From Sodiomyces alkalinus F11 (taxonomy: Eukaryota > Ascomycota > Sordariomycetes > Glomerellales > Plectosphaerellaceae), in assembly GCF_003711515.1 (NCBI RefSeq), contig NW_021167081.1, forward strand, positions 976,836 through 1,040,835: DNA of 64,000 nt, in the 5' to 3' direction. The notes under the pieces are model-generated. The model was not told the DNA's origin, did not search any database, and saw only the letters and a list, made by a program, of their open reading frames with translations. This document shows, piece after piece, positions 1-12,261 of the stretch (positions are counted from its first letter, which is position 1; each line of letters opens with the position of its first letter). The position numbers and the translations under genes are program-made.

Positions 1-416
1 AGAGCTTCAAACGGCAACACGGTTGCCGACTGGGACCGCAGCATATTCCAAGCCGGGCTTTTCCTGTTAAGATCACCGGTGAGCAGGCTTGCAATGTCGC
101 CAGCTGGCCGCATTGTCGGTGCAAGAGTCATGACGCTCATAGAGTCCTCGGCATCAACGATATCCCGCCTCGGAGTGGCGGCGCCACTTGCCAGTGACGC
201 CGGAACCAGCCCAGTTGCATCCTGGGCGCCGTCAGAGGCCGAAAAAGTACCCCGCGAGCCGTCTGGAAATGAAAGGGTTTGCACATCGAGAGGGGTAACA
301 GCTGTGGTAGCTAGCTTCGATTCGATGGACGGGTTCTTGATGGCAGCGGGTCGCGGAGGTAAAGGGGGCACCCAGTCTTGGTCCCCTTCATGTGGCGAGA
401 CAACGCTGTTACTCAT
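1..416 (-). CDS. Unrecognised gene, 5' part only (runs off left edge)
   Basis: An open frame starts at an ATG at 416 on the minus strand and stays open for 138 codons to the edge of the window, so no stop is visible. The translation begins [20 protein letters not shown] and is rich in Ser, Thr, Pro and Ala, with a better conserved-looking stretch near the edge ([18 protein letters not shown]). This looks like the disordered N-terminus of a larger protein. I do not recognise the family. It is divergent from DOP1, with about 830 bases between the two starts. The start is the first ATG of the frame, but an upstream exon is possible. Confidence 0.55.
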   Translation of the reverse strand, partial: MSNSVVSPHEGDQDWVPPLPPRPAAIKNPSIESKLATTAVTPLDVQTLSFPDGSRGTFSASDGAQDATGLVPASLASGAATPRRDIVDAEDSMSVMTLAPTMRPAGDIASLLTGDLNRKSPAWNMLRSQSATVLPFEA

Positions 417-1247
417 GGTTACGATGTCTCGAGCTTATCGATTCAATATGAATTCCTCTTCATCTCAATAAGTGGCCGAGTTATATCACTCCTAGGCCCG
501 TGCGAGTCGGAAAGAAGATGCCGCGCTCCTCTGCAAGTCGTAGCGAATATTGACGTTCCATACTGCTACAGCGGCCCTTCTCAGCTGCTCGGTGCCGGGG
601 GAAGCACGAGAACTATCTGCAGGATAGAGAGAGCGAGGCACCTGTACTCAGTAGGAAGAGGCTCAGCGGGAGGCTTCCAGTCAAGGGGTTAAGAGCTGAA
701 CCCTGAACATTTGGTGAAAGGTGTTGGAGCAAGCAGAATGAGGCTTATTGAGGTGAGGTACCTTAGGTTTGACGAGCTGGGACAGGTACGTACCCATACA
801 AAGGCCAAGAGAGCGTGACGTTTTACGCGAACCGGATCCGTACTTAGTAAGTACTCGGTACTCAATACTCCGTCCAGCAAAGGGGTTAGAGCCCCGTCGA
901 GTTACCTACCTGCGTACACGTAAGTAGGTGAGACGCAGGTAGCTCTATCCTCTTATCTCGAGGTACCAGAGACTTTAATGGGTGCCCCACTCACCTATCT
1001 CCCCCAAGTAAACGTCCAGGCACGTCCCAATTTAGTAACAAAGCTACCGTGTCGCATCGTAGCCTCGTGCATACGAAACGTCTGGAGCAGCACATCTGCC
1101 TTGAATCGAACTGCTTCGTCGACGAGACGGCCTGGGCAGCATGCGATGGCAATAGTGCCTCTAACTTGGACAAGTCGAAGTCGCATGTCGTCCAGTCTTA
1201 CCATCACTCTTGGATAACCACCTTCACCACCACCCATTCCCTTGATC
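417..1247. other. Intergenic, divergent promoter region
   Basis: This spacer lies between the left-edge gene and DOP1 and should hold both promoters. It carries short tandem or palindromic GGTACC-type sequence at 755-767 and a CCTACCTGCGTACACGTAAGTAGG patch near 905-928. I see no convincing coding exon; the small open frames overlap in several frames and have no conserved features. Confidence 0.6.
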
Positions 1248-4200
1248 ATGGCTGAGCTTGGTTCCGGACGCCGTTCCGTGTCTCCAGAGAGCTCTGGGAG
1301 AGACTCGCCCATTTCTCGACAATGGAGGAATCAGCTAGGCTCCGAGGAACTGCCCGCCAACGACAAGGCATCGCGGAAATACGCAACCGGTGTCGAGAGA
1401 GCCCTCAGTCTCTTCGAAACAGCCCTGCAGGAATGGGCAGATTACATCTCTTTTCTTAATCGGTTACTTCGGGTCCGTTACAAATACCTCGCCCGTCTCT
1501 GCCACGCCTTTGCGGCGGGGGAGTGCGAGAAAGCTTCTAACATTATTCTCTCCAGGCATTACAAGCTCGGCCGTCATCTACCAACTTTGTCCCCTCAAAA
1601 GCCCTTGTCGCAAAACGACTATCACAATGCCTCAATCCGGCATTGCCGTCTGGCGTACACCAGAAAGCCCTCGAAGTCTACAACTACGTCTTTTCCATAA
1701 TAGGCACCGAAGGTCTCTCCCGTGATTTGCCTCTCTACTTACCTGGGCTGGCGTCGACTCTCTCCTTCGCCTCTCTCTCCGTTCGATCGCCCTATCTCGA
1801 CCTTCTTGAGGGTTATTTTTTACCCTTAGACCCTCGCTCTCTCCGACCCGCCATGAAATCGATTGTTCTAGCTATACTGCCTGGCCTGGAGGACGAAACA
1901 AGCGAGGATTTTGATCGGACAATGAAGCTCATGGAGAGCTTCAAGGTGGCTATGCGACCACCCAATAGCGAGGAGCTGGCGCCAACACATGCCACTGGTG
2001 ACGACTTCTTTTGGCAATGCTTCTTCTTGGCCGCTATAACGAGTCACAGCCGGCGTGGTGGCGCATTGGCATATCTGGTGAAGAACTTGCCCAAGCTGGG
2101 CGAGCCTCTCGTCCACACCTCGTCTACAGTTGATGGGACCAAGAATGGCGTTGAATCTGACCTCGCCGCGCAACTCGGACGGATCGTGACGTCCCCAGAA
2201 CCTGGATTGTTACTCCGATGCTTCGCTGCCGGATTGGCCGACGAGCAGCTGCTGATCCAGAGAGGCTTCTTGGATCTTTTGGTCTCCCATCTCCCGTTAC
2301 ACTGCAAGGTGTTACAAAGCCGGGTCAAGTCCCGAGATTTAGAGCTCTTGCTAGGAGCCGCCGCAGGCGTTGTCATCAGAAGGGATATGAGTCTCAATCG
2401 GAGACTCTGGGCCTGGTTGCTGGGCCCTGACCCTTCCCCCGCGGATAACGAAGCCACCCTCGATTCAGTCACTTCGCCCACTTCCCCCGACACCCAACAC
2501 GCCCTCTTCACGTCCAAAACCAACTACTTCGAAGAGTATGGGCTTCAGCCCTTGACCCGAGCATTGTTAGGCATCATACGTGTAGATGCGGAAACCAGCC
2601 CTGCCGAGAGGGCGCGGCCTTATAGGATCTGCTTGTCACTTATGGATCGCTGGGAAATTGGAGGTCTCGTCGTTCCCGAAGTGTTCCTTCCCATCGTGGA
2701 TAGTGTCCGGCAGTACAAAACCCAGGCACCGCACATGAGCGACTTCAATGAGGTTTTCCGAAGTGCCAGCGTCTTTTTCGACGGAGCGGAGAGTGGCTTG
2801 ATCTATGGCGAAATCATCAGTCTCCTTGCTCAGTCCATTGGTCCCGGCAGCCTCCCTTTTGAGGAACGCCTGGACAAGCTAGACCTTGTCAATTTCATCC
2901 TAGGCAATTTCAACGTGAGAGAGGAAGAGATGGTTACCGTTCATGCTCCGCTTACTGCGCTGGGTGTACTTTGCATGCTAGAAGACGCCAAAGAGAAGCA
3001 GGAAAATCCAGACACGGCAACTGTCAATTTCCATGAGCTGGCCGAAAGAGGCCTGCGCATTGCTCTATCACTTCTAGAACTTGTTCCCGAAAGAGCGTTC
3101 CCATCAGCCTCGTCGGACAAGTCGCGAAGAACCATGGAGCCGGGTATCCTCCAGTCTTTGCCTGTAATGGAGATGCTGAAGCGCATCAGGACCTTTTACG
3201 TCCATGAGCAAGGGAACCTTGATTCAGCTGTCGCGCCATTCTCGCCAGTCGAAGTCGGTGAGCTTCTTGTGCAGAAGGCGGGTAAGCTTGTCTGTGAAGG
3301 GCTTGCCGACTCGGATACAGATCTAGGGACCAGAGGGAGGGTCCTAATGGCCTTGTTGGTGAAAGTCCCTTCCCACTATCAACTCGATACGGCCAGTGTG
3401 ATAGATTGCCTGCGCGAGAGATTAGGCCGCGACTCGACTCTGTCTTTCCCCTCCTTCGCCTCTATTCTCCACCTCTCCATCCATCTCTATTCTACGAAAC
3501 GAGCATCCATCGCCGGCCTTTCAGAGCTTGTAGCTCCTCTTGTACACCATGCGTGGTCGTACCTCTCGGCGTCCGACCCCAAGTATCACGTCGAGACAGT
3601 TCGACTGTTGTGGCAGCTCCAATCATCCCTCACGCCGGAAAACCGCGATATTGAAGCAGCATTATCAAGCCTCATAATTGCCGATGCCAAGGCGGCAGAT
3701 GCTTCTCGGCCATCTGACTCTGGGCGACGCTTTTCCATTTTATGGCTTCACACGTTGCAAGACTCGCAACATGACCGAAGGGGATCTAGAACACCAACAC
3801 TGGAGCGGTTTGCGCCTCCACGACTGTCAGGGGCAGAGCACTACGATGTTTTGCTAACACGGCCGCTCTTCTTGATGCTCGATGCGCTTCTTGACGAGCG
3901 AACTCATCTTTTCATGACAGTTAAGTCCTGGCTACACGGTCTCGTGGGTATCGACAAGTGAGTGAGAATTTTTTACTGCTCAACGGTAACTCAGACGGCT
4001 TGGTACCAAAGCTTCTAATCATTGCGATATGTGGCATATAGGCTATTCCTTATTGTCGTCGCCAAGTTCGCGGCGCTGCCTTTTCTAGCGTCAGTCAACG
4101 GGGACCAGGGCTCCGGGAATGAGACAGGCCAAGGGCAGAGCAATGAGGCACGCTTCTCTGAAGATGACGACCTAGACCTCTGCCTGTACTACCTTCAATC

Positions 4201-7200
4201 CGTTGCCAACGTGCTCCGCTGGGGTCCCGATCCGGTCTGGGGGATTCTAGCCTCCACGACATTATCCCCAGGTGCCGGATTTCCAGCGGTTGTCCGTATC
4301 GGTAAGAAGAGAAGCCCTCATTTCTAACTTACCCCATGACCATAGCTCTAATGTGTCTGCTTAGTTGGAAAAGAAAATGATGTCTCCTTGCAGGAGTTTT
4401 TCCTTCATGTTTGCCTGCGCTGCATTAGACGTTGCAGTGACGAGCAAGGGGACCAGCCAAGCGGCGATATCCTTCGGACCACCCGGCTCTATCGGTTTGC
4501 CCTGGCTCTGCTACACCGGATTCTATTAAACCCATATGCAGCTCCTCTTGCGAGCTTACGCCTGGAGGAGCTTCTCATCGATCGGCTCACTAAGTCGCTT
4601 GAGTGGCCCGACCCCTATATTCAGGTGCTTCTGCTGGACGTGGTGTTCGCCGCTCTAAGCATCCGAAATGTCGCGGCTCCAGAGTTACCCATCTCGCCTG
4701 TTTCTGACAGGAAGCCAAGTTTGGACCCGAAGAGGGGACCAAGGCATTCTACACAGTCCGACACCATCCCACACGTCTCTTCGCCACCGCCGTCACTGCT
4801 TGACTGCATCAAGGCCGGGTTCAGTGCTACCAGTAGCCGGAGCGTTTTGGATAGTTGGGTCAGTTTCCTGACGGAGTGTTTGCCGCTCTACGCCGATACC
4901 ATCTTCCAAGTCCTCATTCCTCTCGTCGAAACGCTCTGCAAACAAGTCTCGACCACCTTCGAAGCCTTGCAGTCTTTGTTCAGACACAAAGATGGCGGGC
5001 CTCAGAATGATTGCGGCGCGCCCGAGTCGACGCTCATCTCGCTTTTGAACGCGCTTGAGCAGGTTTTGGCAAAAGCGCACGAGCGACTCCTCGCTGAAGA
5101 GGCGAGAGTTCAGGTTGTGAAGAACCCGGAACAACACCAGGGATTCTTTGGCAACATGGTGTCCGGCGTCTTCTCCACAGACCCTCAGCAGTCTCGAAGT
5201 GCAACGGCCAACGACCGGCTCACGGTGCACCTAGCCTTCCAAGATGCAGTCCGCATTTGCTTCACTATCTGGTCCTGGGGTCACGGGGCAGACATAAGGA
5301 GTCAAGATCCGGGCTCTACCCTCTCATTCAGCTACACCTCCCTTCGCATGAGGAACAGGGCAAGACGGCTCCTAGAACATCTCTTCGCGGCGGAGACGCT
5401 CGAGTGTCTTGAGACGGTTGTTGGCATATGGCGCACTTCGATCGATAACTCTTTGCAGGCGCCGCAATCTGATGTCTTCAAACTCCTGCCGGCTTTGGAC
5501 GGCTCGAGACCCAAACACACAATTCCGGCCATTTTCAACGCCATCTATAGTCGAACTAATCCTCAGGCTTTGGACCCGTCGAGACGGTCTACGCTCACGA
5601 CCTCCCTACAAGACATCGACCTGGTCACATTTCTTGTAGAATACGCCAGGACGCTGGAGGACGACGCCATGGACGAGATCTGGAGCGATTGTATAACTTT
5701 CTTGAGGGACATTTTAACGAACCCGTTCCCCCACCGACAGACACTCCCCAGCTTGCTGGAGTTTGCTGCCATGCTCGGAGAGAAAGTCGACAACACCAAC
5801 TTTGGGGAGCAGCGCAAAATGCGGCGGGAGCTCGGCGTAAGTATTTCCGCCCTCGTTCACAGATGACCGTTTTGCAGCGTTTTGCAGCTTTCTAACTGCG
5901 ATCGCAGGATCTCTTCCTCCGTTTGTTGACGGCAATCTTCACGACCAAGCCGGTCTCATTCACAGATCCGGTTCCCACCACGGAGAAGGGAGAGAAGTTG
6001 CGCGATACCAATGGCAAACCCTCCATGGGCACAGTGCACAATCCACTGGCGAGGGCAGAGGACGTCGTGGCCATCTTGGCTTCCATAGTGCCCAACCTCC
6101 CAAAGGTCTTGGTGGAGAATGATCGTGTCCTATCCGCAGCAAGCACAATATCCGCGAACGTGATCGGGCCGGCGTTCCGGGCGAAGGCATTCCCAGATAC
6201 GGTCACCGACAGCACGTTAACGTTATTGCACGAGCTGTCAAGGTTACCCGGCAATCAGAAAACATGGAAGAAGGACCTCGGAGACGCTTTTAACGACAGC
6301 AGGTTCTTCGGATCCGGCCTCTCGCTCGTCAGGAGCGATTGGCTGCCACTGTTGAGGCAGTGGATTCAGAGCGACAAGGAGCGCATGCCGGAGATCCTGG
6401 GCCGCATCACGCCCCCGACAACGGCCGGTATCGTCTTTGGTGTTGGGGCGACGTCGGCGAGGCTCGACGCCGACCGGAAGACTCAACTCAATTTACGACG
6501 GATGGCAACTCTGGTTCTTGCTTCCACCGAGGACACTTTTGCTGGGGAGCTGCCCGTCATCTTGGAGAAAGTAGTAGAGCTTCTCGGTGCTACAGCTACC
6601 TCGTCACCCTCGTCTACAACTCGGGCCGACATCTTTATATTGGTCCGGGCGCTCGTCTTGAAGACAAGCGCCATTCATTTGGCCATGATCTGGCCCGTCA
6701 TAAACTCAGAGCTCCATGCCGCCATTTCGTCCGTTGTTTCCCCTGACCACAGCCCGGCCTCCGAGACGTACAACAACACGTCCATCGTACAAGCATGCAA
6801 GCTGCTGGACTTGCTCGTATGCGTGGCGCCCGATGACTTCCAGCTACACGAGTGGCTATTCGTTACCGACACGATTGACGCCGTCTACCGTGCGTCCAAT
6901 TACCAACCTATCGCTCTCGTCGATGAGCTGTCCGAGGAGCTCGGCCAAGTGGCGGTCGTCTCGGCGCATCAGAGTGAAACCGTGGCGCCTTTGGGCGCGA
7001 CCAGTTCGCACAGGCGACCCTTACTAGGTCCGGGAGGAATCAACGATGATGTTACCATTGATCGGAAAGACGAGCTGGTCGCCAAGATCCTTCGGCCCTT
7101 TTTCGGACAACTCAGCATTTTCGCATTCGAATCCACGTACGCGATGGTGCCGGTGGATTGGGAGTTTTGCATTCAGGAACTCATGAAGGATATTTTTGAC

Positions 7201-7227
7201 GAGCGTACTGTTACCAAGGCGCTGTGA
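1248..7227 (+). CDS. DOP1: DOP1 / Dopey-family trafficking protein
   Basis: Five exons join in frame: 1248-1472, 1556-3957, 4042-4301, 4365-5836 and 5908-7227, giving about 1892 residues. The N-terminus holds the Dopey domain (from about residue 45: KYATGVERALSLFETALQEW, then ISFLNRLLR, and after intron 1 VPSKALVAKRL and SGVHQKALEVYNYVF). The length fits fungal DopA proteins. Dopey proteins are very large peripheral membrane proteins that work with MON2 and the flippase NEO1 in endosome-to-Golgi traffic; in filamentous fungi they affect morphogenesis. All introns are 63-84 bases with GT..AG borders; the intron 1 donor (GTCCGT) is weak but is fixed by frame and homology. The ATG at 1248 is the only start that gives the conserved N-terminus. 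It converges with TGS1. Confidence 0.93.
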
Positions 7228-7439
7228 GCCATTTACTTACTGTAAGCAAAATGCGGGTTTATCCTCGGTGCCTATCGGCGAGGGGACGGCGGCATGCGAT
7301 CCTTGGGGGGGAGTGGAGGGCATAGAGAGGCCGACATAAAACTTACTGTCCTCTTTCCCGCCAGTCCCTTCTTCATTTCTTCATAGGTTTCGGAGCCCGA
7401 AAGAAACAAAATATAATAATCAAAAATGAAAAAGGGGTA

Positions 7440-8344
7440 TCAATCTGCTTTCCCTGGAATGTATGCTACTAGGGCTTTGCTAGCGCCCTTCATACAATAC
7501 TGCACTACTTCAATCTTCTCGTCGTCAGGAGCCAGTCTGGCAATCTGTCTCAGGTCGCTCGTCCTCGGCAGGTACAGTGCGTGATCCATTTTCCGACATG
7601 CCTCATGAAGTTGCTGGAGGTTGTAAGGCTCCATCAGACTCAGGTCGAAGACCTCGGCGGTGCGGTACCCAGGTCCACCCCAAGGAGGCGACGCGAAGAT
7701 GACGGCGGAGGCCATATCAACGCGCAAATCCGGGTGGAGGCTCTCGGGGTCATTTTGCAGGCGGTCGAGATAGTCGAAGCAGCTGGCGTGGATCCAGGTG
7801 ATCCGATCTCCCACCTCGTATATGGTGGCGTTGTTCTGGGCGCAGGCGAGGGTGGGGGCGTCTTTCTCGATGGAGATGATCTTGTCCCAGCGATCGGACA
7901 GCGCGAACGCGATCGTGTTGCCGCCTGCGCCGGCGAATAGATCGATGAGGACCTTTTTGGAGGGTTTGGGGCCTGACATGTCGTACGCTACCTGCCTGTG
8001 AGGGACATGTCAGAGCAAGGCTACGGAAAAGGGGAGGAGGTGTTAGGGCGGACTGAGCTTCGTCCATCTTCTCGTTAGGGTAAACATGAAGTGACTAACA
8101 TGGCGACCGGTTCAGGTGTGACACCAAACCAGGCATCATCAGTGAGGCAGATGCCATCGTCGTAGTATGAGAAGATTGAATAGCGCTGAGAGAAATATCT
8201 AGAAGAATTTGTTAGAAAAGGCGAATCCCCATGGAGAAGAGAAACGAAAGAGAAGGCTTACTTTTGGAGATCCCACGGAACTTCGGCCTTTGTTTGATAA
8301 TGATGGCAGTCATCCGACAAAGGTAGAGTGGGAGCTGGATTCAT
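7440..8344 (-). CDS. TGS1: Trimethylguanosine synthase (RNA cap hypermethylase)
   Basis: Three exons on the minus strand (8344-8262, 8198-8100, 7995-7440) give a 245-residue protein, the size of short fungal Tgs1. Exon 2 carries the signature QRYSIFSYYDDGICL followed by TDDAWFGVTPEPVA. Exon 3 carries the SAM-binding motif DLFAGAGGN and the catalytic motif SPPWGGPGY. Tgs1 adds two methyl groups to the m7G cap of snRNAs and snoRNAs in the nucleus or nucleolus. The introns are 63 bases (8199-8261) and 104 bases (7996-8099). The start is the ATG at 8344. The third exon alone would look like a 179-residue protein with its own ATG, so automated annotation could miss the first two exons. Confidence 0.92.
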
Positions 8345-8959
8345 TCTGGTCCGGTGAGTTTTCCCATCCATCACATCATTTATAAATTCGCTGTCTGTCA
8401 TCGTGCCACTACCTGACAAGAGGCTGTGGTCCATTCAGAGCGAAGTCAACTGATTGGTGCATATATTTGTGAGAGTCAAACTTCAGGTCTGTGTACAGCT
8501 AGAGTTTGACTCGTTACACATTCCGACTCCTTATGATAGGTACCTCACAGACACTGGAAGGGCAGAGCTGTACGAAGTACGAGTTGCAATTCAACCCCAC
8601 AATGGAGCTCTGACCATCTCAGTCACCTAGAAAGAGTACACACAATAAAGTACCGATAATGTGTCTTCGCTCGATACGGTACCTGCCATGTAAGTACATG
8701 CCTTGTACTCGAGACGAAACGTGAATGCCAGCTTGACAGCAACGCTTCCATGCTCTGAAGATCTAACCGGAACACCAACTAAGTCCCCATCTCCGTTGTG
8801 CTAGCAACTTGCTGTCCTTTCTGTTGTCGCTACCTGACCCTTACCGAAGCGAAGCTCTCAACAGCTCGCACGACACCCACTCTTCGAAGAAACCGGGCAT
8901 CTTCTTCTCCTGCCGAAGCGACCATTCCCAAGCGCAGCAACGGACGATACCACGACACC
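8345..8959. other. Divergent promoter region TGS1/GRH1
   Basis: This is non-coding spacer between two divergent genes. GGTACC-containing patches occur at about 8539 and 8679. I see no RNA gene or further exon. Confidence 0.6.
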
Positions 8960-10108
8960 ATGTTCAATGCCCTGAACCGGTTCATGTCCCGCCTGGACGG
9001 CGAGCAACCAACACAGAGAAACAGTGGCGGATCTTTCGGTTTCCAGGTGCTTAGAAACACAAATCTCGAGCTCCAGATAGAACCCTGGTTCGATTTCATC
9101 ATCGGCATCAATGGGAGGCCCATAGTATGATCATCCCTTCCCCCTCCCCTAGCTTCGACATACGCCTTCCGCCTGTTCGTTCTGTCCCTTTCGCTCGACT
9201 AACCGTGACAACCCCCATAGGATAACCCCAACAGTGGACTTTTTGCCCAAGAGATCCGCAACTGTGCAGGCGGTACCGTATCCCTCGCCCTCTGGAGCGC
9301 AAAAGGCCAGCGGACCCGCGAGCTGCATGTCCCCGTACCCGCCGAAACGGCCTCGCTCGGTCTCAGTCTACAGTGGACCCCCCTCGCCGCCGCCGCCAAC
9401 ATCTGGCATGTGCTCGACGTTGCTCCCAACTCCCCCGCCGACGCCGCCGGCCTGCTTCCCTACAGCGACTACATCCTCGCAAGCCCCGAAGGCGTGTTGC
9501 ACGGCGAGAGCGGCCTAAGCGAGCTGGTCGACGATTACATCGGCAGACCCTTGCGGTTGTACGTCTACAACAACGAGTACAATGTCACAAGAGAGGTCGT
9601 CATCCAGCCGAGCAGGGAGTGGGGCGGCGAAGGAGCGTTGGGATGCGTGTTGGGCTACGGGGCGCTCCATCGGTTGCCCGCGCCGTTGAATGAGCCCGTG
9701 TCGGCGCCGGGCGAGACCTTGTTTGACGGGGAGAAAGTTGCGGCGGTACCACCATATGCTGAGGGAACGGGCGCGGCACCGCCTCCTCCGACCGAAGCCG
9801 GCCCGGACACCTTCGCTCCCGCTGCCGCTGCCGCCGCCGCTGCGCCACCATCGGCCGACCTGCTCGTCCCCGCACAGATGGTTGCAGCGGTGCCGATGAG
9901 CGCGCCGACGAGGAGTAAGAAGAAGGGACACAATCCGAACAAGGCGTTGATGGACGACTACTTCAAAGAGGGAGAGCAGAAAAGTCGGGAATTGGACAAT
10001 GCGCCTACTGGGAAAGGGGCTACTGTGGCGCCTCCTCCACGGTCGGGAGGGCCCCCGAGGGCCGCATCAGCGGCTTCCACGACAGAACAGCCGTCGCTCG
10101 AGCAATGA
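8960..10108 (+). CDS. GRH1: GRASP-type Golgi reassembly/stacking protein
   Basis: Two exons (8960-9124 and 9221-10108; intron 96 bases) give 350 residues. The N-terminal half holds the two PDZ-like GRASP subdomains: GFQVLRNTNLELQIEPWFDF with INGRPI at the splice, then NSGLFAQEIRNCAGG, and in the second subdomain NIWHVLDVAPNSPADAAGL and YDYIL-like YSDYILASPEG. The C-terminal part (about 140 residues) is Ala/Pro-rich and disordered, as in other GRASP proteins. GRASP/Grh1 binds the cis-Golgi and ER exit sites, tethers membranes through a golgin partner, and is needed for unconventional secretion. The ATG at 8960 (MFNALNRFMSRLD) matches the usual fungal N-terminus; the frame is open upstream but has no conserved sequence there. 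Confidence 0.92.
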
Positions 10109-10421
10109 GGGAAGAAGACTGCTTCGTCTTTTCCATAATCGAACTGTCCTTCTAGATGGGCCAGCGCGTGATTTATGTGTTATTATGTAGCGACCTAGAC
10201 CTGTCCAGAGCCAAGGCGATGGCCTCGGGTGTCTTATTCTCCTTATTCTCGCCCCCCCTGTACCGTGTGACATCCGCGCCGGCCTTTTTTGCCCTCCTAG
10301 TTGATAAAGTTGATGCAAAAAAAGTGCAGGATCAAGCTGCACACAACATAGTCGGCAAAGGCCCTTTTGTCTGGTTGTTAGCAGGTGGAGGGAGTCTCGG
10401 CAATAGCTCTCAATTGTATTC
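10109..10421. other. Convergent 3' region GRH1/OST2
   Basis: About 310 bases between two convergent stop codons, probably both 3' UTRs. The apparent small frames here are read-through of introns and UTR. Nothing else was seen. Confidence 0.6.
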
Positions 10422-10939
10422 TCACCTCTCTTGTGACACCGACGGAAAGTCCGCCTTGTTCGCTTCTGTGGTTTGTATCCGTAGTGAGGCTAGAAAAAGT
10501 GTCAGCGTTTGCGTACAAGATAAGGAGTGTTCCACCTCCTCTTACCCGTCAACACGAACTGGCCAACAGTGGCACCAAAGCCAGAGAGGAAGGAGTTGAA
10601 GGGCTAGAGTCAGTGGCTTCGAGTTAGTTTTCCTGTCCATGTTTCACTGTCCATTGGCGAGCAGGCAAACTGTTTTGCGAAACGTACATAGTTTCCACCC
10701 AGGATGCAGTAGAGGAATTGGACACCACCGGCCAGGACTAGGAACGCCATGAAGACGTCAATGAGTTTGGTTCGCTGCGGCGTCTGGCTCTGATAGTAGT
10801 TGTAGACGCTCATGATGACTTGATCCCAGCTCTGCGCCCCGGAGGACGGCTTGACGGTGATCTTGCTGGGCGTGGAAGCAACTGCTGGTGCTGTCGCTGC
10901 AGTGGGCGTGCCCTCGCGTGCGATGCGCTTCGGCGCCAT
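10422..10939 (-). CDS. OST2: Oligosaccharyltransferase subunit OST2/DAD1
   Basis: Three exons (10939-10688, 10603-10546, 10489-10422) give 125 residues, the normal DAD1/Ost2 length. The family core is clear: SWDQVIMSVYNYYQSQTPQR, then TKLIDVFMAFLVL and VQFLYCILGGNY in exon 1, PFNSFLSGFGATVGQFVLT in exon 2, and ASLRIQT in exon 3. It is a small multi-pass ER membrane subunit of the oligosaccharyltransferase complex, which transfers the lipid-linked glycan to Asn. Exon 3 adds a short divergent tail (TEANKADFPSVSQER). Without splicing, exon 1 would run on into a false C-terminus. The gene is divergent from the TMEM14-like gene. Confidence 0.92.
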
Positions 10940-11434
10940 GGTGTGTGGTTTGATTGACCGGTTCGTAGAGACAAATACACTGAGGACGGTGGAGATATTT
11001 AGGTCGGGGCGAGAAGAACGACCGAGGTCTAGCGCAGGATGGTTTGTTTGTTCGTGTGAAGCTCAAGGAGCTTCTCTGCTTCGAATATTCGTAATATCCC
11101 AGTCGACGAGCTGAGGTGTATGGAGGTACGTACCAAGGTACACAAGGACACGGAAGCGACAAGCAAAGTCTTGATTGGTGACAGGAGATGTATGATTAGT
11201 CACAATGCGGATGAGGTCATCCAATGCCCCAAGCGGCAGGACGATGCTTCCCCGTGAATCCCTCTGAGCTTAGTTAGAGCTACGTGGATAGAACAAGTTA
11301 GAAACTCTCGCGGACATCATCTGGCTTCTTTATTTTTGTCTTCTTTTCACATCCAACGCTTAAAAGAAGATCCAATTTGCAACTTAGAAATTTGACCATA
11401 AGCACGCAAGGCAAGGTCCACCGCAGCATTCGAC
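10940..11434. other. Divergent promoter region OST2/TMEM14-like
   Basis: About 500 bases of spacer between divergent starts. A GGTACGTACC-type patch lies near 11125-11140. No coding exon was recognised. Confidence 0.6.
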
Positions 11435-11917
11435 ATGGTATGCCTCAAATCGCATGTGCCATGGGCGTCCTTCGATTGGCCTATTGCTTACATTCATTAG
11501 GCGACCCGAGATCTCCAGACCCCGTCCTACGTTCTAGGCGCCCTTACTGCCACCGGCGGCATCATCGGTTTCCTCAAAACCCGCTCCTTGCCCTCCATCG
11601 TTGCGGGGTGCACGGTCGGTTTACTCTGTAAGTCCTACGGCTCCCATCTTGGGCCGAGCTCTCTCCTTGCATGATCCGTACTAGGAATAGACAATGGGTC
11701 CGCTGACGTCTGAGAAGATGGACTTGGTGGCTATCGCATCCAAAACCGCGAACCCTATGGCGTCGAACTAAGTCTACTTGCTTCTGCTGTCCTGGGAGGC
11801 TCCGCCATTCCTCGCGCGATACGCCTTCGAAAGCCCGTTCCAGTCCTGCTCAGCTTGCTCTCTGCCTTCGGCTTGTTCACCTTTGGAAACGAATTCCGCC
11901 GCAATTTGCAAATCTAG
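11435..11917 (+). CDS. TMEM14-family small membrane protein
   Basis: Proposed exons 11435-11437 (just the ATG), 11501-11627 and 11718-11917 give 109 residues. The protein reads YVLGALTATGGIIGFLKTRS, then PSIVAGCTVGLLYGLGGYRI and a C-terminal ELSLLASAVLGGSAIPRAIR. This is the TMEM14 pattern: about 110 residues, four hydrophobic helices and Gly-rich turns. Family members sit in mitochondrial or other inner membranes; mammalian TMEM14C takes part in porphyrin/haem handling, but the fungal role is not established. The second intron (11628-11717) uses the acceptor that restores LLYGLGG. The start is the weaker point: the first intron (63 bases, donor GTATGC) directly after ATG is inferred because no ATG lies in frame in exon 2. 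Confidence 0.8.
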
Positions 11918-12261
11918 TGATATTGTACAGCGGGAAGCGGCGATCCTCTAGGGTTGTTTAGGTAGTCTGTATACAGCTACCAAGGGTGGCCGTTGTGTCT
12001 TGCGTTCTCCCAGCGTGAGCTGCCCAGACCATATACCCCGCGCCGTGTAACAATTATCCCGAATCTTGGTCGCGCCATGCTATGGAATCCCATCCCCGAA
12101 CGCATGTCGTGCAAAAATGCAACAGTGCCATAGTGGTATTCGCTGCAACAGTCCTTGTGTCCATAATACAGTCGTAGCGCGTATCGTGTTGTATCGTATC
12201 ATATCGTACAGCCGAGGGGGACGCCGGGTGTATAAAAAAGCCCCCGATTGGGGACGAGGAA
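11918..12261. other. Convergent 3' region TMEM14-like/CMC2
   Basis: About 340 bases between two convergent stop codons. A stretch of ATCGTATC-type near-repeats lies at about 12178-12210 (GTATCGTGTTGTATCGTATC). No gene was seen. Confidence 0.55.

Noticed and set aside
7440..7979. TGS1 as a 179-residue protein starting at the ATG at 7979
   Set aside because: Two upstream exons encode the conserved YYDDGICL and WFGVTPE segments needed for a complete enzyme.
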